Of a stretch of DNA of 20,797 nucleotides, positions 14,393 through 20,767 are shown one piece after another. The notes under the pieces are model-generated. The model searched no databases and was not told where the DNA came from. It saw only the letters and a program-made list of their open reading frames with translations. Source of the stretch: JAICLL01 sp035252155. Its GTDB lineage: Bacteria; Planctomycetota; Planctomycetia; Pirellulales; JAICIG01. The position numbers were made by a program, and so were the translations under genes. The stretch's first letter is position 1; every line of letters starts with the position of its first letter. The stretch is from positions 1-20,797 of the forward strand of contig DATFDL010000535.1 in the NCBI GenBank assembly GCA_035252155.1. The letters run 5' to 3'.

Positions 14393-15087
14393 CGCAATGC
14401 TCCCTTCGGCTGTCCGGCTTTGGCACTACCGCCTGGCGTCTCGGATGGCATCTTTCCTTCTCCCACTGGGAGAGGGCCAGGATGAGGGGGAATCTCCTTT
14501 GCAATCTCTTGTTCGATGCACGTTCGCAAGTGTTCTTTGGCTCGCTGCAAAACGTTTTTCGCCCCGTCCTCGCTCATTCCCAGTGCCGCGGCGATCGCGG
14601 CCCGCGAGGCTTGCTGGCCGAACCGCAGTTCGAGCGCCTGCCGTGCTCGGGCGGTCAACGTCTCGAGGCACCGCCGCAGCGCCGCCAATCGCTCTTGGCC
14701 GTCGTCGTGGCCGCTCCATCGCAGCCAGGCCGCCTCGGCCGCGTTCAACTCTGCCGTCTCTCTTTCGACGATCTCTTTTTGAATCTCGGCGCCCCGCGCC
14801 GACCGCCGCCGACTCGAAATGAGCAGGTTACGCGCGACCTGTCGCAGGTAGGCCGCCGTGGCCGCCCGCTGGTAGTCTTGAAACGGCTTTTGCAGCACGG
14901 CCAAAAAGGTCTCTTGCGTCAAGTCTTCGGCTTCGGCGGCGCGACAACCAAGCACCCGCAAATAGCGCCAGACGCCTGCCTGGTGTTCTTGGATGAGCCG
15001 GGCGGCGTCGAACCCGCCGGCACGCTCAGACCCGCCCGTCTCGGCGCGCGTCTGGGCCTTGCCCGTGGAAGCCGATTGGTTCGACAT
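14389..15087 (-). CDS. ECF-type RNA polymerase sigma factor
   Basis: The product has 232 residues. Region 2 (~30-97) contains AEAEDLTQETFLAVL and the AYLRQVARNLLISSRRR segment. Region 4 (~134-190) is a helix-turn-helix with LTARARQALELRFGQQ and ALGMSEDGAKNVLQRAKEHLR. It directs RNA polymerase to specific promoters, probably including its own operon (inference). The last ~35 residues (from ~197, IPPHPGPLPVGEGK) are not sigma sequence: they are encoded by a CTCCC/GGGAG palindromic repeat that extends the reading frame to the ATGA overlap with the downstream membrane DUF1549 gene. The partner anti-sigma role probably lies in that downstream protein. Confidence 0.93.
   Translation of the reverse strand: MSNQSASTGKAQTRAETGGSERAGGFDAARLIQEHQAGVWRYLRVLGCRAAEAEDLTQETFLAVLQKPFQDYQRAATAAYLRQVARNLLISSRRRSARGAEIQKEIVERETAELNAAEAAWLRWSGHDDGQERLAALRRCLETLTARARQALELRFGQQASRAAIAAALGMSEDGAKNVLQRAKEHLRTCIEQEIAKEIPPHPGPLPVGEGKMPSETPGGSAKAGQPKGALR
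14457..14496. repeat. CTCCC/GGGAG palindromic repeat (family F) at sigma factor 3' end
   Basis: TTCTCCCACTGGGAGAGG followed by CCAGGATGAGGGGGA is read on the minus strand as IPPHPGPLPVGEGK. Peptides of this pattern, translated from an intergenic repeat, are widespread in bacterial annotations (established observation, recalled not searched). Confidence 0.65.
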
Positions 15088-15159
15088 CGAACTTAAAGCG
15101 TTCGGGAGCGGAAAATGTACTCACGAAGGGACGAGAATTCCCTCAAAGTCATTGTAATA

Positions 15160-15222
15160 GGGTTCAGGGTTCAGGGTTCAGGGTTCAGGGTTCAGGGTTC
15201 AGGGTTCAGGGTTCAGGGTTCA
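15160..15222. repeat. GGGTTCA heptamer x9, intergenic
   Basis: Nine perfect head-to-tail copies, the longest tract in the window. It lies between the sigma factor start (15087) and the isomerase stop (15376). Perfect units suggest recent expansion by slippage. The remainder of this 288-bp gap (15223-15375) shows no gene. Confidence 0.97.
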
Positions 15223-15375
15223 GGACGCCTGGATGCGACGTTTTTTGGTAATTGCCGGCCGGTGCCGCGCAAATTGGGCGGAATGGCGCAACGGAAGCGC
15301 GGTTGACCGGCTGCGAGGCGCGCAGAAACGCGCGAGATGGAAATGCCCGCGAGAGGTCGGCCACAAGCTCCGGGG

Positions 15376-16284
15376 CTATCGAGGCATTGCCGTTGCTGAA
15401 CCCTGAACCCTGAACCCTGAACCCTTTTTTAACCCCGCCGCCTGCCAAACCGCATCGAGCTTTTCGCCCACCAGCCGGGCAACGGCGTCGCGGCGCATTC
15501 CGGCGAACCGGCCGCGGTCGGGCAGCGGCGTCACCGGCCCGTCGTAGCCCAGTTCGGCCAGCATGGCCAAAGCCGCCCCCGAGTCGATCACGCCCGTCTC
15601 GCCGGGCAACTTCCGCGTGGCCGGATCGTGCGCGTCGCTCTCGCCGGGTTGCGCGGCATCGGCCAGCCACACGGCGACAATCTGGTCGGGCTTCAATTTT
15701 TTGCCGACGGCGTCGAGCGAACCGCCCGAAGCCCATACCTGCCAGACGTCAAGCGATAGACCAACGTTGGCCGCGCCTACGGTGCTCAACAACACCAGCA
15801 GCGCATCGAGATCGTGAATGAACTCAAAATGCTTGTCGCGTCGGGCGGCTTCAATCGATTCAAAACCGACTCCCAGCCGGATGCCGTGCGGCTCGAGCGC
15901 TCGGCACACCTCGCCCAGCCGCTGGCGGTAAAACTCGAAATTTTGGTGGTAGGGCCGCTCATCGTCGGCCGGCTCGACCACGGTGACCGCCCGCGTCGCC
16001 CCCACGCTGGAAGCCAACTCGCCCAATTCGGCCAGCCGCCCGAGATCGCTCTGAAACTTCGCATCGTCGGCTTGCCAATCGAGCGGCAGAGGAAATGTGC
16101 CGAGCTTGAGCTTCGCGCTATCGAGCAGCCGCCGCGCCTTAGGCAGGCCATAGCTTTGCACTTCGCCGGCGAACTCGACCAGATCGAAGCTGACTCCGCG
16201 GAACCCGAACGAAAGCGCCAGTTCGATCGTTTCGCTTTGACTTGCCGAAAGGCCCAGCGCCCGCGGGTCCAGATTTTTGAACAT
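15376..16284 (-). CDS. Sugar phosphate isomerase/epimerase-like TIM-barrel protein
   Basis: The protein has 302 residues from the ATG at 16284; GGAGG five bases upstream supports it over the TTG one codon earlier. It resembles the xylose isomerase-like TIM-barrel (AP endonuclease family 2) proteins: GVGFESIE (138-145), LSLDVW (176-181), VAVWLADAAQPGES (203-216), LPGETGVIDSGAAL and LGYDGPVTPLP. Several usual metal ligands look changed: Q182 where His is common after DxW, W206 where His is common, and Leu in PLP where Glu is common. The protein may be catalytically weak or have another role. The C-terminal residues ~288-296 are GGGTTCA-encoded (GSGFRVQGS), so the repeat forms the tail. No signal peptide; cytoplasmic. 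Confidence 0.85.
   Translation of the reverse strand: MFKNLDPRALGLSASQSETIELALSFGFRGVSFDLVEFAGEVQSYGLPKARRLLDSAKLKLGTFPLPLDWQADDAKFQSDLGRLAELGELASSVGATRAVTVVEPADDERPYHQNFEFYRQRLGEVCRALEPHGIRLGVGFESIEAARRDKHFEFIHDLDALLVLLSTVGAANVGLSLDVWQVWASGGSLDAVGKKLKPDQIVAVWLADAAQPGESDAHDPATRKLPGETGVIDSGAALAMLAELGYDGPVTPLPDRGRFAGMRRDAVARLVGEKLDAVWQAAGLKKGSGFRVQGSATAMPR
15397..15424 (-). repeat. GGGTTCA heptamer x4 forming the isomerase C-terminus
   Basis: Four perfect units are on the coding strand. They are read as GSGFRVQGS after GLKK, and translation then stops 6 codons later (ATAMPR, stop). The native stop codon was probably lost or bypassed when the repeat arrived. Confidence 0.85.
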
Positions 16285-16288
16285 CAAC

Positions 16289-16293
16289 CCCTC
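16289..16293 (-). promoter_or_regulatory. Shine-Dalgarno GGAGG for the isomerase
   Basis: GGAGG on the minus strand ends about five bases before the ATG at 16284 and favours that start over the TTG at 16287. Confidence 0.55.
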
Positions 16294-16362
16294 CAGAGAC
16301 AGGTAGGAAACCTATTATTATGCCAAACCGGTCGCGATCTGGGGAGGGGACACTCACTTCCC

Positions 16363-16397
16363 TTTTGCATTTTGACTTTTGCATTTTGCATTTTTAC
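16363..16397. repeat. Second heptamer repeat, TTTTGCA-type x5
   Basis: Five 7-base units read TTTTGCA, TTTTGAC, TTTTGCA, TTTTGCA, TTTTTAC. The period is 7, as for GGGTTCA, but the composition is AT-rich and unlike its surroundings. It lies in the divergent gap between the isomerase and the ABC transporter. The rest of that gap (to 16587) holds no gene. Confidence 0.8.
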
Positions 16398-16460
16398 TTT
16401 CCCATTGGTTCACGAGCGCTCAGGGGTTGCGATGGCCAGACGAAGTGGCTTGCCCGATCG

Positions 16461-16477
16461 AATACCGCTTCGGTATT
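16461..16477. other. Hairpin AATACCG-CTT-CGGTATT
   Basis: A 7-bp stem with a 3-base loop, followed by TT on the plus strand, lies in the gap between the divergent isomerase and ABC genes. It could be an operator or a weak terminator. There is no supported transcript for it to end, so its role is unknown. Confidence 0.35.
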
Positions 16478-16587
16478 TTGAAAAGAGCCGGGCTGGCCGT
16501 TTCCGTCAATCGAACGAAATCTGACGTGTGTTCGCCGGATGGCACTTGCCGGCCACCGCTTCGAATCCGCGATCCTGAGACCTTTGC

Positions 16588-17472
16588 GTGCTCGTTGTCA
16601 CCCGCGCTCTCACCAAACGCTACGGCCCGCTGACGGCGCTCGAAGACTGCCACCTGCAAATCAAGCAAGGCGAAGTCTTCGGCTTGCTGGGACCCAACGG
16701 TTCGGGCAAGACCACGCTGCTGCGTTTGCTCATGGGTTTCTTGCGGCCCACGTCGGGCGAGGCCCACATCGCCGGGCTCGATTGCTATCGCCAAAGCGTG
16801 GCAGTCCATCGCCAGGTGTCGTATCTGCCGGGCGACGTGCGGCTGTTTCGGATGCGGGGCAAAGACGTGCTGCGATTTTTCGATCGCGTCCGCGGTGTGC
16901 GGAGCACCACGGGCACGCCGGCCTCGTTCGCCCTGGCCGAACGGCTGCGGCTCGATCTTTCGCGGCCGGTGGCGAAGATGTCGACCGGCATGCGGCAAAA
17001 GCTGGCCCTGGCCGCCGTGATGGCCGTCGAAACGCCGCTGGCGATTCTCGACGAGCCGACCTCGAATCTCGACCCGAACGTTCGCGACGAAGTGCTGGCG
17101 CTGGTGCGCGAAGCGCGCGCCGCCGGCCGTACCGTGATCTTCTCTTCGCACATTCTGGACGAAGTAGAGCAGGTGTGCGACCGCGTCGGCATTTTGCGGG
17201 CAGGCCGGCTAGTATACTTGCAGACCATGACCGAGCTGCGTCGCCAGCATGTCATCCGCGGCCGGCTGACCGCCGCGATGCCGCCTGTCCCAACCGACCT
17301 CCGCCCGACGCCCGCCATTTCGACCAGCAATGGCCATGTGTCGATCGAGACGCCGGGCGAGTTGCGTCCGCTCTTGGGTTGGCTGGCGACGCTGCCGTTG
17401 GACGAGGTGCGCATCGAGCCGGTGGGCCTGAAGGCGGTGTACGAACGTTATCATGGGACGGGGCTGTCATGA
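16588..17472 (+). CDS. ABC-2 type transporter ATP-binding protein
   Basis: The product has 294 residues with a GTG start. A TGA lies in frame four codons upstream, so this is the only reasonable start. Walker A GPNGSGKT (35-42), an SYLPGD segment where a Q-loop glutamine is common (78-83), the signature MSTGMRQ (131-137), Walker B LAILDEP (151-157) and the H-loop SSH (186-188) are all present. It hydrolyses ATP to power the permease encoded next, with which it overlaps by 4 bases (ATGA). The STGMRQ signature is typical of NatA/ABC-2 exporters. The substrate is not evident. Confidence 0.95.
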   Translation: MLVVTRALTKRYGPLTALEDCHLQIKQGEVFGLLGPNGSGKTTLLRLLMGFLRPTSGEAHIAGLDCYRQSVAVHRQVSYLPGDVRLFRMRGKDVLRFFDRVRGVRSTTGTPASFALAERLRLDLSRPVAKMSTGMRQKLALAAVMAVETPLAILDEPTSNLDPNVRDEVLALVREARAAGRTVIFSSHILDEVEQVCDRVGILRAGRLVYLQTMTELRRQHVIRGRLTAAMPPVPTDLRPTPAISTSNGHVSIETPGELRPLLGWLATLPLDEVRIEPVGLKAVYERYHGTGLS

Positions 17473-18293
17473 ACCGCGCGTTGTGGGCCAAGTCGATCGG
17501 TGACGCACGGCTGTTGTTGGCCGCGCTGGTCGCGCTGATGTTCGGCTTTGAGTGGCTGTTTGTGTGGCTGACCAGCCTGGTCGAGCTAGGAGCGGTCGCC
17601 ACGTTTTTGCAGGCGTGGCCCGGCGAGTTTCAGTCGCTGCTGGGCATGCCGCTCGCCCAAGCGGTCACGCCCACGGGCCGGCTGGCCTTGGGCTACATCG
17701 ACCCGGTGGTCATCCTGGCCACGGTAACGTGGGGTCTGGCCCGCGGCTCCGACGCCATCAGCGGCGAAATCGGTCGCGGCACGATGGAGTTGCTGCTGGC
17801 CCAGCCCGTGCGGCGGATCACAATCGTCGCGGTCCACGCCGCGGTGACGACGGCCGGCGCCGCGTTGATCGGTTTGGCCGCCTGGCTGGGCACGTGCCAG
17901 GGGCTGTGGGCCGTGGGCTGGCTCGATCAAGTCGCGCCGCGGCATTTTGTTTCGGCGGCGGTCAATGTGTTCGCCCTCACGTTTTTTCTGGGGGCCGCCA
18001 GTACGCTCGTATCGTCGTGGGAGAGCGTGCGGTGGCGGGCGATCGGCGTGATGGGCGCGTTCTTCATCATCGAGCTGATCATCAAAATCATCGCGCGGCT
18101 GGCGCCCAAGCTCGATTGGCTGATGTACTGCACAGTGCTAGGCGCCTTCCAGCCGCAAATCTTGGCCGTCGAACCCGCCCGGGCTTGGCACCTGTCGCTG
18201 CGCTACGATGGCACGCTGATCGGGCTCGGAGTCTGCTGCTACCTGCTGGCGACGATCATTTTCTGCCGTCGCGACCTGCCCGCGCCGCTGTAA
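17469..18293 (+). CDS. ABC-2 type transporter permease
   Basis: The product has 274 residues, starting at the ATG overlapping the ATPase stop. Six hydrophobic segments are visible (about residues 14-36, 75-92, 115-140, 160-180, 190-215 and 248-266). SDAISGEIGRGTMELLLAQPVRR (~93-115, split here as SDAISGEIGRG and TMELLLAQPVRR) is the characteristic ABC-2 loop that contacts the ATPase. It is an inner-membrane partner of the ATPase, so the pair forms a complete exporter. Confidence 0.92.
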   Translation: MNRALWAKSIGDARLLLAALVALMFGFEWLFVWLTSLVELGAVATFLQAWPGEFQSLLGMPLAQAVTPTGRLALGYIDPVVILATVTWGLARGSDAISGEIGRGTMELLLAQPVRRITIVAVHAAVTTAGAALIGLAAWLGTCQGLWAVGWLDQVAPRHFVSAAVNVFALTFFLGAASTLVSSWESVRWRAIGVMGAFFIIELIIKIIARLAPKLDWLMYCTVLGAFQPQILAVEPARAWHLSLRYDGTLIGLGVCCYLLATIIFCRRDLPAPL

Positions 18294-18374
18294 GGCTTGA
18301 TCTTGGGCGTGCTGGCAGGCCGTGGTAAGATTCCGCCCCACGAGTAGCCGTCGGCCAAGGAAGGACCGAGAGCA

Positions 18375-19568
18375 TTGAAACTTTTGGCGCTGGCCGAAGG
18401 GGCCGACCACGTCTGTTTTCGCTACCGCCTGGCGGCGTTCAGGCCGGCGCTCGAGCGGGCCGGCTGGCAACTGCAGTGCGTGCCGCTGGCCAAAGGCGCG
18501 CTGGCCCGCCGCCAGCAGCTTTACGGTGCAGCCGATGCCGACGCCATCGTGCTGCAGCGCAAACTGCTGCCTTTGTGGCAACTGCGCCTCTTGCGCAAAC
18601 GCGCGCGGCGGCTGATCTTCGATGTCGACGACGCCGTATTCCATCGCGATAGCTACCATCGCAAGGGCATTCAAAGCTGGCAGCGAATGGCCTATTTCTG
18701 GGCCACGGTCTATGCGGCCGACGCTGTGCTCACGGGCAACGATTTTTTACGCCGCCAGGCCGCGGCGTTGATCGAACCGCACCGAGTCCATTACTTTCCT
18801 ACCTGTGTCGATCCATCGCGCTATTCGCTGGCGCGGCATGAGCCGGGCGAACGGTTGCGGCTGGTTTGGATCGGGCAACGCAGCACCGTGCCGAGTTTGC
18901 AGGCGGCCGGCGAACACTTGGCCGTCGCCGCGGCCCGACTACGAGACGCCTCTGTAGGGAACGCCCTCCGTGGCGTTCCGCGTTCTACGGGCGACGCAGC
19001 GCCGCCCCTCTATGGAACGCCACAGAGGGCGTTCCTTACAGAAGACGGAGCGGCACGGAGTCCGTTCCGTACAGAAACAATGCGGTTGACCGGCGGTCTG
19101 GAGTTGCGCGTCGTCTCAGACGTTTTTGCAAAACTCGCCGGCGTGGAAGTCGTCGAGCGGCCTTGGAGCGAATCGGGCGAGACGGCCGAGCTGGCGGAGG
19201 CCGACGTGGGCGTCAGTTGGCTGCCCGACGACGATTGGAGCCGCGGCAAATGTGGCCTGAAGGTGCTGCAATATATGGCCGCCGGACTGCCCGTGGTGGC
19301 TAATCGGGTGGGCGTGCACACCGAGATGATCGTCGACGGCCAGACTGGCTACCTGGCCGACACGCCCGCCGAGTGGGCGGCGGCGATCGCGCGTTTGGCC
19401 GCCGATGCTCGCCTGCGGGCCGCTCTGGGCGCGGCGGCCCGGCGGCGCGTCGAAGAACAGTATAGCGTGGCTGCCTGGCAAGATCGGTTTGTTGGCCTAC
19501 TCGATGGGTTGGTGGACCGCGACGGTGGCCTACATCATGGCGATGAGCGCCGGGAGCGGGCGGCATGA
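18375..19568 (+). CDS. Glycosyltransferase (GT4-like) with an in-frame repeat insertion
   Basis: The product has 397 residues with a TTG start; AAGGA about nine bases upstream supports it, and a TAG lies in frame at 18345. The N-terminal half carries LIFDVDDAVF (80-89) and YFPTCVDPSRY (140-150). The C-terminal nucleotide-sugar domain starts at RLVWIGQRST (162-171) and continues with ELRVVSD (243-249), ADVGVSWLPDDDWSRGKCGLK (276-296, two linked motifs) and YMAAGLPVVANRVG (300-313). These match bacterial GT4-type enzymes that transfer a sugar from a nucleotide donor to an envelope or exported glycan. Residues ~193-236 have no counterpart in the fold: they are encoded by family B repeat 18951-19075, placed between an alpha helix and the ELRVVSD strand. 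Donor and acceptor are unknown. Confidence 0.88.
   Translation: MKLLALAEGADHVCFRYRLAAFRPALERAGWQLQCVPLAKGALARRQQLYGAADADAIVLQRKLLPLWQLRLLRKRARRLIFDVDDAVFHRDSYHRKGIQSWQRMAYFWATVYAADAVLTGNDFLRRQAAALIEPHRVHYFPTCVDPSRYSLARHEPGERLRLVWIGQRSTVPSLQAAGEHLAVAAARLRDASVGNALRGVPRSTGDAAPPLYGTPQRAFLTEDGAARSPFRTETMRLTGGLELRVVSDVFAKLAGVEVVERPWSESGETAELAEADVGVSWLPDDDWSRGKCGLKVLQYMAAGLPVVANRVGVHTEMIVDGQTGYLADTPAEWAAAIARLAADARLRAALGAAARRRVEEQYSVAAWQDRFVGLLDGLVDRDGGLHHGDERRERAA
18951..19075 (+). repeat. Family B palindromic element, copy 1, translated in frame
   Basis: The element starts with TCTGTAGGGAACGCC and contains three self-complementary arms: GGAACGCC-CTCCGT-GGCGTTCC, its near-inverse GGAACGCCACAGAGGGCG, and GGAACGG-type/CCGTTCC (diverged), ending in TACAGA. 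It is read as SVGNALRGVPRSTG...GTPQRAFLTE...ARSPFRTET. The second copy is at 19703. Confidence 0.9.
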
Positions 19569-19606
19569 GCGCGTTCCCTGATCGGTTTCGACCATTGAAA
19601 ACGGCA

Positions 19607-19684
19607 TGTGGACCAGCCGTCCCCGTCTGGCTCCGCGACGCCAAGGGCGTCGGCGACACACAGCCGAGGGCGGCTGTACCACAT
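19607..19684. repeat. Palindromic three-hairpin element (family A), copy 5
   Basis: A TGTGG...CCACA core with diverged left arm (ACCAGCCGTCCCCGTCTGG) and right arm ACAGCCGAGGGCGGCTGT-like. The middle hairpin GACGCCAAGGGCGTC replaces GGTCGCC-AAA-GGCGACC but keeps a stem. It lies between the glycosyltransferase and the DUF1570 lipoprotein. Confidence 0.8.
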
Positions 19685-19702
19685 GAGCGATTCGAGTTTT
19701 CC

Positions 19703-19842
19703 TCTGTAGGGAACGCCCTCCGTGCCGTTCCGCGAACTGCGGATCGACGTCGCGCCGCCCCCCACGGAACGCCACGGAGGGCGTTCCCTACAGAGGTCAA
19801 ACAGCCCTCTCACGGAACGGCACGGAGTCCGTTCCCTACAGA
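19703..19842 (+). repeat. Family B palindromic element, copy 2
   Basis: Same order of arms as the copy at 18951: TCTGTAGGGAACGCC..., then an inverted arm ending CCCTACAGA, then GGAACGGCACGGAGTCCGTT and CCCTACAGA. It differs mainly in the spacers. It ends 10 bases before the ATG of the DUF1570 gene. Its forward frame is open, which creates a false upstream extension of that gene. Confidence 0.9.
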
Positions 19843-19852
19843 GACGAAGCGG

Positions 19853-20662
19853 ATGCTGGCAATGGTCGTCGCATGCGGGCTTCTTTTGCCCACGCCAGGT
19901 TGCTCCAGCCTGGTGAAGCGAAAGAACGTGCTGCCCGTGCGTCACACGTTGGTGCTCGATCCGTTGGTCGTGCACAGCGACTTTAAGCTTCCACCGCATC
20001 ATCGGCTGCTCAATGAGCTGGTGCTGGAGCGCAACGAGCTGTTGAACACGCTCGAACTGACTAAGAGCGAAGAGCCTGTGCAGGTTTATCTATTTGATAC
20101 CGAGGAGCGGTTCCGCGATTTCTTAGGCCACTACTACCCAGACTTTCCGCAACGGCGGGCGTTCTTTGTCGAGACCGATACCCGGCTGACGGTCTATGCC
20201 TACTGGGGCGACCGCGTGGCCGAAGACCTGCGGCACGAGGTGGCCCACGGGTATCTTCATTCGGTGGTGCCCAATCTGCCGCTCTGGCTCGACGAGGGTT
20301 TGGCAGAATACGCCGAAGTGCCGCAGGGCGGCGGCGGCCTGAATCAGCCGCACGTGCAACTTCTCTTGGAAAAGTCGGCGCAGCACAGTTGGCGGCCGAA
20401 CTTCGCGCGACTCGAACGGCTGACTTCGGCCAGCGAGATGACGCAGACCGACTATGCCGAGGCCTGGGCCTGGGTGCATTGGCTGTTGGAGGGCAACCCA
20501 GCCGGGCGGCAGTCGGTGCAAACTTATCTGGCCGACTTGCGCCAGGGCCAACGCGTGCCGCCATTCTCGGCTCGGCTGAGCGGCCTATCGCAGTCGAGCG
20601 ATGGGGCGCTCATGGCCCATTTGCAGTCGCTCGCCGTCCGCACCAGCGGGGGCGCGAGGTAG
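19853..20662 (+). CDS. DUF1570-like zinc peptidase-fold lipoprotein
   Basis: The product has 269 residues from the ATG at 19853. The frame is open back to an ATG at 19565, which overlaps the glycosyltransferase stop (ATGA), but the extra 96 residues are encoded almost wholly by the family A and B repeats, and only the 19853 start gives a signal peptide (MLAMVVACGLLLPTPGC). Cys17 is a probable lipid anchor, though the lipobox (TPGC) is not ideal. The body contains RHEVAHGYLH (127-136) and LPLWLDEGLAEY (142-153), the HExxH...E pattern of gluzincin zinc metallopeptidases and of the planctomycete DUF1570 family. It probably acts at the outer face of a membrane; the substrate is unknown. The stop TAG (20660-20662) lies inside a GTAG repeat boundary. 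Confidence 0.82.
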   Translation: MLAMVVACGLLLPTPGCSSLVKRKNVLPVRHTLVLDPLVVHSDFKLPPHHRLLNELVLERNELLNTLELTKSEEPVQVYLFDTEERFRDFLGHYYPDFPQRRAFFVETDTRLTVYAYWGDRVAEDLRHEVAHGYLHSVVPNLPLWLDEGLAEYAEVPQGGGGLNQPHVQLLLEKSAQHSWRPNFARLERLTSASEMTQTDYAEAWAWVHWLLEGNPAGRQSVQTYLADLRQGQRVPPFSARLSGLSQSSDGALMAHLQSLAVRTSGGAR

Positions 20663-20683
20663 TCCGGGGCCTTGTGCCCCGCC
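20659..20683. repeat. Family E half element at the DUF1570 stop codon
   Basis: It begins GTAGTCC and contains the hairpin GGGGC-CTTGT-GCCCC. The first arm at 502-525 has the same form. The gene's TAG stop is the TAG of the element's GTAG edge. Confidence 0.6.
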
Positions 20684-20767
20684 TCCTCGCTCAGCGCGGC
20701 CCGGTGGCTGGGGCAGAGTGTAACGATGCCCCGGCTGTTCGGTTATGACATTCGACGGAGCCAAAGA

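Noticed and set aside
15160..15222. CRISPR array or telomere-like DNA
   Set aside because: The units are 7 bases with no spacers and no cas genes, so this is a simple tandem repeat.
16461..16477. Intrinsic terminator
   Set aside because: The stem is only 7 bp with a very short T-run, and no gene ends just before it on either strand.
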